Part shown: positions 16,233 through 24,077 of the stretch, one piece after another
Layout of the letters: every line of letters begins with the position of its first letter
How positions within the stretch are numbered: the stretch's first letter is position 1
DNA from: Intrasporangium calvum DSM 43043
GTDB taxonomy: Bacteria > Actinomycetota > Actinomycetes > Actinomycetales > Dermatophilaceae
Assembly (NCBI RefSeq): GCF_000184685.1
Contig: NC_014830.1
Span: forward strand, 372,001 to 436,000
DNA: 64,000 nt
Direction of reading: 5' to 3'
The notes under the pieces: generated by a model
What the model was told of the DNA's origin: nothing
What the model saw: only the letters and a program-made list of their open reading frames with translations
Databases searched by the model: none
Made by a program: the position numbers and the translations under genes

Positions 16233-17291
16233 CTAGTAGCGGAACGGCCAGAACCGGACGTAGTCCTTCATCCGGGTCCAGATCCGGTCGAGTCCTCGAG
16301 GTTCCACGAGGAGGAAGACGATGATCGCGATGCCGAAGACCGCGTTCCTGAGGGCCGGGAGCTGGTCCGACAGGGACGGCAGGCTCGAGCCGAGCACGTC
16401 CACGAGCTCCGTGAGCAGGGCCGGGAGCAGGCCCATGAAGATCGCGCCGTAGACGGCGCCGGCGATGCTGCCGAGGCCACCGACGATGATCATCGCGAGG
16501 TAGAGCACCGAGACGTCGAGGGTGAAGCGCTCCCAGGTGACGGTCTCGGTGTAGTGCGCGGTGAGGGCGCCGGCGAGGCCGACGAAGCCGCTCGAGACGG
16601 CGAAGGCCGTGACCTTCGCGCGGGTGATGTTGACACCGATGGCCTCGGCCGCGATGTCCTGGTCGCGCACGGCCATGAAGCTGCGGCCGAGCGTGGTCCG
16701 GAAGAGGTTGCGGGCGACGACCACGGCGAGGGTCGCGAGCGCGAGGAGGATCCAGTACCACTGGACCTCGAACATCTGTCGCTCGACCTGGAACCCGCCG
16801 ACGTGCAGCCGCTCCACCTCGAGGTAGCCCTTGCCCTCCGTCAGCCACTCCCAGCGGCGTACGACGAACATGATGATCTCCTGAGACGCCAGGGTCGCGA
16901 TCGCGAGGTAGAGGCCCTTGAGCCGCAGGGCCGGCAGGCCGAAGAACGCTCCGACGGCCGCGGTCATGAGGACCGCGATGGCGATGCTGATCGGCACCGG
17001 CACGCCCGCCCGGTCGGAGATGATGACGGAGGTGAAGGCTCCGACGGCGAGGAAGCCGCCCTGGCCGAGGGAGATCTGCCCGGTGAAGCCGACGAGGATG
17101 TTGAGGCCGACGGCGCCGATGACCGAGATGAGGATGACGTTGGCGATGCCGAGCCAGTACTTGTCGAGGACGTAGGGGGCGGCGAGGAGCAGCACGAGCA
17201 TGAGCGCGAGCCGGAAGTACTCCGCCTTCGTGTGTCGCAGCCGCAGCTCGGACCGGTAGGTCCGGTGGTGGATGCCGGTGGCAGTCGCCAT
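16233..17291 (-). CDS. livM: ABC transporter permease LivM
   Basis: A 352-residue membrane protein with about nine hydrophobic helices (LALMLVLLLAAPYVL, VILISVIGAVGLNILVGFTG, IVGGLGSIAGAVYGAIFMGL). The loop VGLNILVGFTGQISLGQGGF and the later GLGSIAGAVYGA are the hallmark LivM blocks, including the cytoplasmic coupling segment FMAVRDQDIAAEAIGVN. It pairs with LivH to form the channel. It starts 3 bases after livH ends. The gene is full length. Confidence 0.93.
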   Translation of the reverse strand: MATATGIHHRTYRSELRLRHTKAEYFRLALMLVLLLAAPYVLDKYWLGIANVILISVIGAVGLNILVGFTGQISLGQGGFLAVGAFTSVIISDRAGVPVPISIAIAVLMTAAVGAFFGLPALRLKGLYLAIATLASQEIIMFVVRRWEWLTEGKGYLEVERLHVGGFQVERQMFEVQWYWILLALATLAVVVARNLFRTTLGRSFMAVRDQDIAAEAIGVNITRAKVTAFAVSSGFVGLAGALTAHYTETVTWERFTLDVSVLYLAMIIVGGLGSIAGAVYGAIFMGLLPALLTELVDVLGSSLPSLSDQLPALRNAVFGIAIIVFLLVEPRGLDRIWTRMKDYVRFWPFRY

Positions 17292-17294
17292 GGG

Positions 17295-18167
17295 TCAGAC
17301 CCTCTCGATCCGTGTCTCGCCGAAGATGCCGTAGGGCCGAACGACGAGGATGGCCACCAGCACGATGTAGGGGATCACCTCGGCGAGGCCGGGATCGGCG
17401 TACCCCGAGACGTACTGCTTGAGCATGCCGATCACCAGCCCGCCGACGACCGTGCCGGGCACGGAGTCGAGACCGCCGAGGATGACGACCGGGAAGACCA
17501 TGAGGCCGAACGCGGCGATGCCCTGCTCGACCGCGGAGAGGTCCGCGAGGAGCACCCCGGCGATGAGAGCCGAGACGGCCGCGAGGACCCACGCCAGGCT
17601 GAAGATCCGCTTGACCGAGATGCCCATCGTCAGGGCGGCCTGCTGGTCGTCGGCCACGGCCCGCATGGCGACGCCGTGCCGGGACCGTTGGAAGAACGCC
17701 GAGAAGGCGAACAGCACGATGACGGCGATGCCGATGACGATGAGCCGGTTGACGGGGACCGTGGCGCCGGCGACCTGGATCGAGCCGGTGGGCAGGATCG
17801 GTGGCTGCTCGCGCACGGACGTGCCGTAGAAGATCTGGACGAGGGCCTTGAGCACCGACGACAGACCGATCGTGACCATGATGACGCTGATGGCGTGCTC
17901 GCCGATGAGCGGTCGCAGGATGAAGCGCTCGACGACGACGCCGAGGACGATCGCCACGAGGACGCCGAAGACAGCGGCGAAGATGAGCGGCAGTCGCATG
18001 ACGACGAAGCCCGTGTAGAACATGTAGGCGCCGACGAGGAGGAACTCGCCCTGGGCGAAGTTGATGACGCGGGTCGCCTTGTAGATCAGCACGAACCCGA
18101 GCGCCGCGAGGGCGAGCAGCGCGCCGTCGGACAGGCCGTAGATGGTGAGCGAGATGAAGGTGTTCAT
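17295..18167 (-). CDS. livH: ABC transporter permease LivH
   Basis: A 290-residue permease with about eight membrane helices. The opening MNTFISLTIYGLSDGALLAL and ALGFVLIYKATRVINFAQGE are the canonical LivH start, and AVADDQQAALTMGISVKRIF is the coupling helix that contacts the ATPase. GGLDSVPGTVVGGLVIGML is the conserved C-terminal block. The ATG at 18167 overlaps the stop of the preceding acyl-CoA ligase gene as ATGA, so the two are translationally coupled. Confidence 0.93.
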   Translation of the reverse strand: MNTFISLTIYGLSDGALLALAALGFVLIYKATRVINFAQGEFLLVGAYMFYTGFVVMRLPLIFAAVFGVLVAIVLGVVVERFILRPLIGEHAISVIMVTIGLSSVLKALVQIFYGTSVREQPPILPTGSIQVAGATVPVNRLIVIGIAVIVLFAFSAFFQRSRHGVAMRAVADDQQAALTMGISVKRIFSLAWVLAAVSALIAGVLLADLSAVEQGIAAFGLMVFPVVILGGLDSVPGTVVGGLVIGMLKQYVSGYADPGLAEVIPYIVLVAILVVRPYGIFGETRIERV

Positions 18168-20200
18168 CGGCGGCCACTCCAGACGGGTCGGCGCCCCCGG
18201 CCTTCGGGAGCGCGGAAGGTGGACATGTCGACGATCTTGAGCACGAGGTTGCGCTCCACCTGGCTGCCGTCCTGGTAGGTGACGAGGCTGCGGATGGTCA
18301 CGTCGTCCGAGCCGCCGGCCAGGCCGTTGATGATGTCGGCGTAGCGCTCGGCGATGACGTTGCGCCGGACCTTGCGGGTGCGGGTGATCTCGTCGTCGTC
18401 CGGGTCGAACTGCTTGTGGAGCAGGACGAACCGCTTGATCCGGATGCTCTCGGGAAGGTCCTCGTTGGCGCGCAGCACCTCCTCGGCGATGAGGTCGCGG
18501 ACCTCCTGCTTGCCGGCGAGGTCGGTGTACGTCGTGTAGCTGAGGCGCTCGTGCTCGGCCCACGACCCGGTCGTCATCGGGTCGATGGTGATCATCGCCG
18601 TCATGCCGTGGTCCGTCGGGAAGGTGACGGCCTCCTCGACGTAGGGCGAGAACTTGAGCTTGTTCTCGATGAAGGCGCTGGAGAAGCGGGTGCCGTCGCT
18701 GGTCGTCAGGACGTCCTTCGCGCGGTCGATGACGACGAGATGGCCCTGCTCGTCCAGGAACCCGGCGTCCCCGGTGTGGAGCCAGCCGTCCGCGTCGACG
18801 GCCTCGGCCGTGGCCTCGGGGTTGCGGTGGTAGCCGCGGAAGACCGACGCCGATCGGAGGAGGATCTCGCCCTCGTCGGTGATCCGGATCTCGGTGCCCG
18901 GGATCGGCGTGCCCACGGACGCGAAGGCGATGTCGTCGTCGCGGTGGACGACGGCGATGCCGCAGATCTCGGTCTGCCCGTAGATCTGCTTGAGGTTGAC
19001 GCCGATCGCGTGGAAGAAACGGAAGACGTCGGGTCCGAGCGGGGCGCCGCCGGTGTAGGCGTGGTCGATGCGGGCGAGGCCCAGCTGGTCGCGGACCGGC
19101 CGGAGGGCGACCTGGTCGGCGAGCCAGTAGAGCGGGTCGATGGCCTTGGCCTTGCCGTGGATCCGCTGCTCGGCGACCCGGTCGCCGATCGCATAGCCCC
19201 AGCCGAAGACCTTGCGCTTGAGCCAGCCGGCCTCGTCGATGCGCACCTGGACCTCGGAGAGCATCGACTCCCAGATCCGCGGCGGCGAGAACATCACGTT
19301 GGGACCGATCTCGCGCAGGTCGGTCTTCTGGGTCGCGCTGTCCTCGGGGAAGGAGAGGGTGAGCCCACGGGAGAGGCCGCACGCGACGGCCAGCATCTGC
19401 TCGCCGATCCACGCGAAGGGCAGGAAGGACACGTAGCGGTCCCGGGCGCCGATCGGGTCGATCGTCGTGAGGTGCTCGGCCATGGCGAGGAGGTTGGCGT
19501 GGGAGAGCTCGGCGAGCTTGGGTCGGGAGGTGGTGCCGGACGTCGTGCAGATGACGGCGACGTCCTCGGGTCGACCTGAGGCGATCTGCTCGTCGAGCCA
19601 CCCCGGGTGCTCGTCGCCCCATTCGCGGCCCTGCGCCTCGACCGCGGTGAAGTCGGTGAGGAACTCGTCGGTGTAGGCCTCGAGCCCGTGCGGGTCGTAG
19701 TAGACGACGGTCTCCATCGGCAGGTCGGCGGCCTCGCTGCGCAGCCGGATCAGCTTGTCGACCTGCTCCTGGTCCTCTGCGATGACGACCCGCGCGCGGG
19801 AGTGCGTGAGGATGTGGTGCAGCTCCTCGCCGATGCTGGTGGGGTAGACCCCGACCACCGAGGCGCCCAGGCTCTGGGCCGCGAGCTCGGCGATGAGCCA
19901 CTCTGGACGGTTGTCGCCGAGCACGGCGACGATCTGGCCGCGCTCCACGCCGAGGGCGGCGAGTCCGTGGGCGAAGTCGCGGACCCGCTTGTTGTACTGG
20001 GCCCAGGTCAGCGGCTGCCAGATACCGTAGCGCTTCTCCTGCAGGGCCGTGTCGTTCGGGCGCTGGGCGGCGAGCCCGGCGAGGAGGCGGGGGAAGGTGT
20101 CCCCGGAAGCAGTTCCGTATGCCGCTGGGCTCGCCCCGCGCGAGCCGCTGGGTTCGCTGGGAGCGAGGTCAGCGGCATACGGCGTCTTCTCGGTGCTCAT
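18164..20200 (-). CDS. Long-chain acyl-CoA synthetase (FadD15-like)
   Basis: A 678-residue adenylate-forming enzyme. The P-loop is CTTSGTTSRPKLAELSHANL, the A5 region is IYGQTEICGIAVVH, and A7/A8 are GWLHTGDAGFLDEQGHLVVI and DRAKDVLTTSDGTRFSSAFI, with the long C-terminal extension seen in long-chain synthetases. It would make acyl-CoA from an imported or internal acid. It sits between livG and livH with 4-base overlaps on both sides. Residues about 6-32 (TPYAADLAPSEPSGSRGASP AAYG) are encoded by a family A repeat hairpin inserted in frame, so the N-terminus probably tolerates extra sequence. Confidence 0.9.
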   Translation of the reverse strand: MSTEKTPYAADLAPSEPSGSRGASPAAYGTASGDTFPRLLAGLAAQRPNDTALQEKRYGIWQPLTWAQYNKRVRDFAHGLAALGVERGQIVAVLGDNRPEWLIAELAAQSLGASVVGVYPTSIGEELHHILTHSRARVVIAEDQEQVDKLIRLRSEAADLPMETVVYYDPHGLEAYTDEFLTDFTAVEAQGREWGDEHPGWLDEQIASGRPEDVAVICTTSGTTSRPKLAELSHANLLAMAEHLTTIDPIGARDRYVSFLPFAWIGEQMLAVACGLSRGLTLSFPEDSATQKTDLREIGPNVMFSPPRIWESMLSEVQVRIDEAGWLKRKVFGWGYAIGDRVAEQRIHGKAKAIDPLYWLADQVALRPVRDQLGLARIDHAYTGGAPLGPDVFRFFHAIGVNLKQIYGQTEICGIAVVHRDDDIAFASVGTPIPGTEIRITDEGEILLRSASVFRGYHRNPEATAEAVDADGWLHTGDAGFLDEQGHLVVIDRAKDVLTTSDGTRFSSAFIENKLKFSPYVEEAVTFPTDHGMTAMITIDPMTTGSWAEHERLSYTTYTDLAGKQEVRDLIAEEVLRANEDLPESIRIKRFVLLHKQFDPDDDEITRTRKVRRNVIAERYADIINGLAGGSDDVTIRSLVTYQDGSQVERNLVLKIVDMSTFRAPEGRGRRPVWSGRR
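20115..20182. repeat. Family A repeat inside the fadD coding sequence
   Basis: CCGTATGCCGCTGGGCT at 20115-20131 and AGCGGCATACGG at 20171-20182 form the ends of an inverted repeat with further pairing inside (GCTCGCCCC.../...GGGAGCGAG). On the coding strand it reads in frame without a stop, giving the peptide motifs PYAADLAPS and ASPAAYG. Confidence 0.8.
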
Positions 20201-21048
20201 CAGTGCTCCTCCGCCCCGAGGTAGGCCTCGACGACCTTGGGGTTGGCCTTGACCTCGTCCGGGGTGCCGTCGGCGATGAGCCGGCCGAAGTCGAGGACGC
20301 TGACCCGGTTGGAGATGTCCATGACGACGGCCATGTCGTGCTCGATGAGGATGACGGTGACGCCGGCGAGCTCGTGGACGTCGAGGATGTAGCGGGCCAT
20401 GTCCTCCTTCTCCTCGGCGTTCATGCCGGCCATCGGCTCGTCGAGGAGGAGCAGTGCGGGCTGGAGGCACAGGGCCCGGCCGAGCTCGACGCGTTTCTGG
20501 ATGCCGTAGGCGAGCGACCCCACTGACTTGTGCCGGAAGGGCTGGAGCGAGAGCAGGTCGATGACCTCCTCGACGAGCGCGCGGTGGGCGATCTCCTGGC
20601 GGCGCGCGGGCCCGAGCCAGACGAGGGAGGCGAGGACGCTCTTGCTCATGTGGATGTGCCGGCCGAGCATGAGGTTCTCGAGGACGGTGAGCCCGGAGAA
20701 GAGCTCGATGTTCTGGAAGGACCGGGCCACGCCGAGCCGGGCGATCTTGTAGGGCGGGAGCTTGGTCAGCTCGTGCGAGGTGCCCTCGACTCCGGTGTGG
20801 AGGACGATGCTCCCGTGCTGGGGGTGGTAGAGCCCGCTGACGCAGTTGAGCAGGCTCGACTTGCCCGCACCGTTGGGGCCGATGACGGCGTGGATGTGCC
20901 CCTGCGTGACGGTGAAGCCGACGTCGGCGAGGGCGTGGACGCCGCCGAACCGGAGGCCGATGTCCTTGACCTCGAGTGCGGGTTGGCCGGACGGGACGGC
21001 CGAGGAGTTCAGCGAGTGCTGGTACGCCCTGGTGAGACCGGTGGTCAC
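20200..21048 (-). CDS. livG: Branched-chain-type ABC transporter ATPase LivG
   Basis: A 282-residue ABC ATPase, first gene of the liv operon. Walker A is AVIGPNGAGKSSLLNCVSGL, the signature region reads VGSLAYGIQKRVELGRALCL (a relaxed LSGGQ, as LivG proteins in these ligase-associated operons often have), and Walker B is LLLLDEPMAGMNAEEK. The C-terminal VKANPKVVEAYLGAEEH is the LivG ending. The GTG start at 21048 was chosen because AAGGAGAGG lies about 10 bases upstream and the family alignment begins near QPALEVKDIGLRFGG. It overlaps fadD by 1 base pair of codons (ATGA). Confidence 0.92.
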   Translation of the reverse strand: MTTGLTRAYQHSLNSSAVPSGQPALEVKDIGLRFGGVHALADVGFTVTQGHIHAVIGPNGAGKSSLLNCVSGLYHPQHGSIVLHTGVEGTSHELTKLPPYKIARLGVARSFQNIELFSGLTVLENLMLGRHIHMSKSVLASLVWLGPARRQEIAHRALVEEVIDLLSLQPFRHKSVGSLAYGIQKRVELGRALCLQPALLLLDEPMAGMNAEEKEDMARYILDVHELAGVTVILIEHDMAVVMDISNRVSVLDFGRLIADGTPDEVKANPKVVEAYLGAEEH

Positions 21049-21209
21049 GCGGGGTCCTCTCCTTCGTTGGCTGGGGACCCGCTGAGAATAGGTTTCCACT
21101 ATCTGAAAGTGCAAGGGCTGCTTGTGAAATTGTTATCCACGCAGTTACAGTCTGATTCCGGATCCGGGTGCCGCCCGGGAGCGAGCCAGCACGAGGAAAG
21201 AGGACACGC
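21049..21209. promoter_or_regulatory. Divergent promoter region of the liv operon and the IclR gene
   Basis: The 161 bp between livG and the IclR-type gene are noticeably richer in A and T than their surroundings (AGGTTTCCACTATCTGAAAG, then TGAAATTGTTATCCACGCAG). TTTC...GAAA within the first stretch could be an IclR-type operator half-site pair. No promoter boxes can be fixed with confidence. Confidence 0.45.
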
Positions 21210-21968
21210 GTGCCGCCTACGGAGGTCGGGGACCGCGACTCGAGGGGCAGCCTCGGCACGGTCCGCAACGCCGTAACCCTCCTCGAGCTCCTCGGCGAGG
21301 GACCGGCCTACCAGCAGCTGACCGACCTCGCGGACCGCTCCGGGATGTCGGTGCCGACGGTCCACCGGCTGCTGCGCTCCCTCGTCCTCGCCGACCTCGT
21401 CGAGCAGGACCCGAGGTCCTCGCGCTACAGCCTCGGGCCCGAGCTGGTCCGGCTGTCGCACCGCTACCTCGCCCGGCTGCCCATCCTCGGTGCGCTCGCT
21501 CCCTACCTCGCGCAGCTGCGCGATCTCGTCCGCGCGACGGTCGTCGTGCAGACCCTCGTGCGCTCGGCCGTCGTCACCATCGACCGGGTCGACGGGCCGG
21601 ACGCCGGGCTCTACCGCGAGCCGCACAGTGTCCGCAACCCCTTGACGACCGCCACCGGACGGCTCCTCGGGGCCCGCGCCGGCGACGACGAGTGGAAGAC
21701 GATGCTCGAGCTGTGCCCCGAGTCCGACCGAGCCCGCGCCGAGGCGTCGCGGGAGGCCTGGGCCTCGGCCCCCTGGCTCCTGGTCGAGGGGAACCCCCTC
21801 GGTCCGCCGGGCCACGTGGCCGTGCCCCTGCTCGGGGGACAGGGCACCGCCCTCGCCACGCTGGCCGCCACGGTCGCGCCGGGGACCTCTCGCGAGGACG
21901 TCGAGGCCGTCGCCGGGCACCTGGCGCGCGCCGGTGCTGCCGCCGTGAGGACCCTGGGTCATGCCTGA
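21210..21968 (+). CDS. IclR family transcriptional regulator
   Basis: A 252-residue regulator. Residues about 12-75 are the winged helix (GTVRNAVTLLELLGEGPAYQ then SGMSVPTVHRLLRSLVLADL and RYSLGPELVRLSHRYL), and the rest is the IclR effector domain, with VVQTLVRSAVVTIDRVDGP and the closing APGTSREDVEAVAGHLARAG. The GTG start at 21210 follows GAGGAAAGAGG. It is divergent from the liv operon and overlaps the next gene by 8 bases, so it likely controls one or both in response to the acid or CoA ester handled there. Confidence 0.9.
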   Translation: MPPTEVGDRDSRGSLGTVRNAVTLLELLGEGPAYQQLTDLADRSGMSVPTVHRLLRSLVLADLVEQDPRSSRYSLGPELVRLSHRYLARLPILGALAPYLAQLRDLVRATVVVQTLVRSAVVTIDRVDGPDAGLYREPHSVRNPLTTATGRLLGARAGDDEWKTMLELCPESDRARAEASREAWASAPWLLVEGNPLGPPGHVAVPLLGGQGTALATLAATVAPGTSREDVEAVAGHLARAGAAAVRTLGHA

Positions 21969-23859
21969 CGCCGTCCTGAGGTGCGACGAGGCTGCCTGGC
22001 GGCGGGCCGCCGAGCTCGTCGGGTGGTCGACGCCGTTCCGCTCGGTGTGCGAGACGAGGGACGGTCGGCCGGTCTGGTTCCCGGGCGGCCGCCTCAACGC
22101 GTCGGTCACCTGTGTCGACCGCCACGCGGCAGTCGATCCCGACCGAGTCGCCATCAGCTGGGAGGGCGAGCCGGGGGACCGCAGGGTCATCACCTACGCA
22201 GAGCTGCTCGACGAGGTCTCGAGCCTCGCCAAGGGCCTGCGCTCGATCGGGGTCAGGTCCGGGGACGTCGTCGCTCTCCACCTCGGCCTCGTGCCCGAGG
22301 CGGCCGTCGCGATGCTCGCCTGCGCGCGGATCGGGGCCGTCCACGCCGTCCTGCCGGCCCCTCTTCCCGCGGAGGCCCTCGCCGACCGCCTCGAGAGCCT
22401 TGGCGCCTCCGTGCTCTTCACCCAGGACGGCGCCTGGCGGCACGGCACGGTGCTGCCGCTCAAGGTCCGGGCCGACGAGGCGCTCACCGCCGTCGCCGGC
22501 ATCGAGCACACCATCGTGGTGCGGCGGACCGGCATGGACGTCGCCTGGTACGAAGGGGACCGGTGGTACCACGACCTCGTGGCGGCAGACCGGACCCGCG
22601 GGCGACGATCCGCCAGGGGCCACCGCGGTGCGGAAGCCGCGGTGGACCGATCCGCGCTGGACGCCCCTCGCGGTGTGGGCCGGGTCGGCGGCGAGGCCGT
22701 CGACCTGCCGAGCGACCACCCGATCTACCTGATCAGCCAGGCGCACCGGCGCGGCCGCCCGGTCGTCGTCACCCACGGCCTCGCCAACAGCCTCGTCACG
22801 GCAGCCGCGCTGCACGAGTGGGGCGTCGGTGAGGGACAGCGCCTGTGGAGCGCCGGCGACGTGTCCTGGCTCGCGGTCCAGACCCACGGCATCTACGGAC
22901 CGCTTGCCCGGGGCGTCACCACCGTGCTCTACGAGGGCACCCTCGACGTGCCGACCCATGCTCGCGCGTGGGAGATCATGCGCCGCCACCGCGTGACGAC
23001 CATGATGACCACCCCCTCGGTGCTGCGGACCATGCGTGGGTGGGCCCCCGCGCTCGCCGACACGAGCCGGGTCGAGTCGCTGCGCCGGGTCGTGCTCTAC
23101 GCCGAGCCGTCCGACCCCGACCTGCGCAGCTGGGCCGCCTCCGACCTCGGCCACCACCCGATCACCGTCGCGGACGGATGGGGGCAGGTCGAGCTCGGCG
23201 GGATCTGCCACCTCAGCCGACCCCTGGACCCGGACCTGCTGCCGTCGGTCGCCCCTGAGATCATCGACGACACCGGCCGGCCGGTCCCGGAGGGCGAGGC
23301 CGGCGAGCTCGTGCTCACCGAGGCCTGGGCCGGCGCGATGCTCCCCGGCGCCGGGGACGTGGCAGCCGCGACCGACCACCACTGGACGACCCGCCCCGGG
23401 CTCTACACCACGGGCGACCGGGTCCGCAGGACGCCCGAGGGCAGCCTCGAGTTCCTCGGCCGCACCGACGAGGTGGTCTCGCTGTCCGGGCAGCTCGTCT
23501 CGATCAGTGAGGTGCGCCAGACGCTCCTAGACCATCCTTTCGTCCAGCGCGCCGACGTCATCGAGCGGCGTGACACGCAGGGCGGCCGATACCTCGCCGC
23601 CGCGGTGGTGCTCGACCCCGCCACGGCCGCCGCCCAGGACCTCTCGGCCGTCGCCCGGGACCTCAACGAGACGGTCCGCGACAACCTCGGTGGGGTGGCC
23701 CGGCCCCGGATGCTCGTCTTCGTCGACCGGTTCGGCGACGAGCTGCGCGGCGACGAGCGTCGGCGCGCGCTCGCCGGCCTGCCGCTGGGCGACACCCCGG
23801 AGCTCAAGCGCATCACCTGGGCCCAGGTCCTCGCCGCGGCCGACCTCAGCACCCCCTGA
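21961..23859 (+). CDS. Acs-like adenylate-forming protein with degenerate motifs
   Basis: A 632-residue homologue of acetyl/propionyl-CoA synthetase by its layout: WFPGGRLNASVTCVDRHAAV and AISWEGEPGDRRVITYAELL at the N-terminus, GWGQVELGGICHLSRPLDPD in the middle, and LYTTGDRVRRTPEGSLEFLG with RTDEVVSLSGQLVSISEVRQ. Two catalytic motifs are missing. The place of the YTSGTTGxPKG loop reads YLISQAHRRGRPVVVTHG, and the C-terminal PKTRSGKIMRR lysine motif reads FGDELRGDERRRALAG. Without the lysine and the P-loop it may not form acyl-adenylates; a regulatory or altered activity is possible. It is co-transcribed with the IclR gene. Confidence 0.75.
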   Translation: MPDAVLRCDEAAWRRAAELVGWSTPFRSVCETRDGRPVWFPGGRLNASVTCVDRHAAVDPDRVAISWEGEPGDRRVITYAELLDEVSSLAKGLRSIGVRSGDVVALHLGLVPEAAVAMLACARIGAVHAVLPAPLPAEALADRLESLGASVLFTQDGAWRHGTVLPLKVRADEALTAVAGIEHTIVVRRTGMDVAWYEGDRWYHDLVAADRTRGRRSARGHRGAEAAVDRSALDAPRGVGRVGGEAVDLPSDHPIYLISQAHRRGRPVVVTHGLANSLVTAAALHEWGVGEGQRLWSAGDVSWLAVQTHGIYGPLARGVTTVLYEGTLDVPTHARAWEIMRRHRVTTMMTTPSVLRTMRGWAPALADTSRVESLRRVVLYAEPSDPDLRSWAASDLGHHPITVADGWGQVELGGICHLSRPLDPDLLPSVAPEIIDDTGRPVPEGEAGELVLTEAWAGAMLPGAGDVAAATDHHWTTRPGLYTTGDRVRRTPEGSLEFLGRTDEVVSLSGQLVSISEVRQTLLDHPFVQRADVIERRDTQGGRYLAAAVVLDPATAAAQDLSAVARDLNETVRDNLGGVARPRMLVFVDRFGDELRGDERRRALAGLPLGDTPELKRITWAQVLAAADLSTP

Positions 23860-23947
23860 ATCGAAAGAGCGGTTCGGCCCATGCGGATCGAAAGAGCGAT
23901 TCGTGCGCCCGTCCGAGCATTCAATACGGGACGATCGCTCTTTCGAT
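23859..23947. repeat. Family B repeat cluster (variant)
   Basis: Degenerate copies ATCGAAAGAGCGGTTCG (23860-23876) and GATCGAAAGAGCGATTCGTG (23886-23905) are followed by the inverted ACGATCGCTCTTTCGAT (23931-23947), which can pair with the second copy with one bulge. It lies directly behind the stop codon of the Acs-like gene. The rest of the spacer (to 24077) holds a small hairpin, CTTCAGCG/CGCTGAAG at 23967-23989, and the ribosome site of the oxidase gene. Confidence 0.8.
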
Positions 23948-24077
23948 GCCGCGGGCTTGACCAGATCTTCAGCGAATCTTCCGCTGAAGCCATACGCTCG
24001 TTGCGTCCACTGGAGGCATACATCGAACGTCCCCTGAGGGATGCGTGGCTGGGGGACCGACACGAAGGAGTCGGGAC

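Noticed and set aside
14923-18177. A 1084-codon leftward open frame across livH, livM and the binding protein
   Set aside because: Only its last 405 codons are real (the binding protein). The rest is low-complexity His/Arg/Pro sequence in the wrong frame of livM and livH, which have clear membrane helices and motifs.
16173-18278. A 701-codon rightward open frame rich in Asp, Glu and His
   Set aside because: Antisense shadow of livM and livH with no domain pattern and no ribosome site.
24000-24077. Copper-responsive riboswitch or CsoR site before the multicopper oxidase
   Set aside because: Only a small hairpin and no C-tract/G-tract palindrome can be seen.
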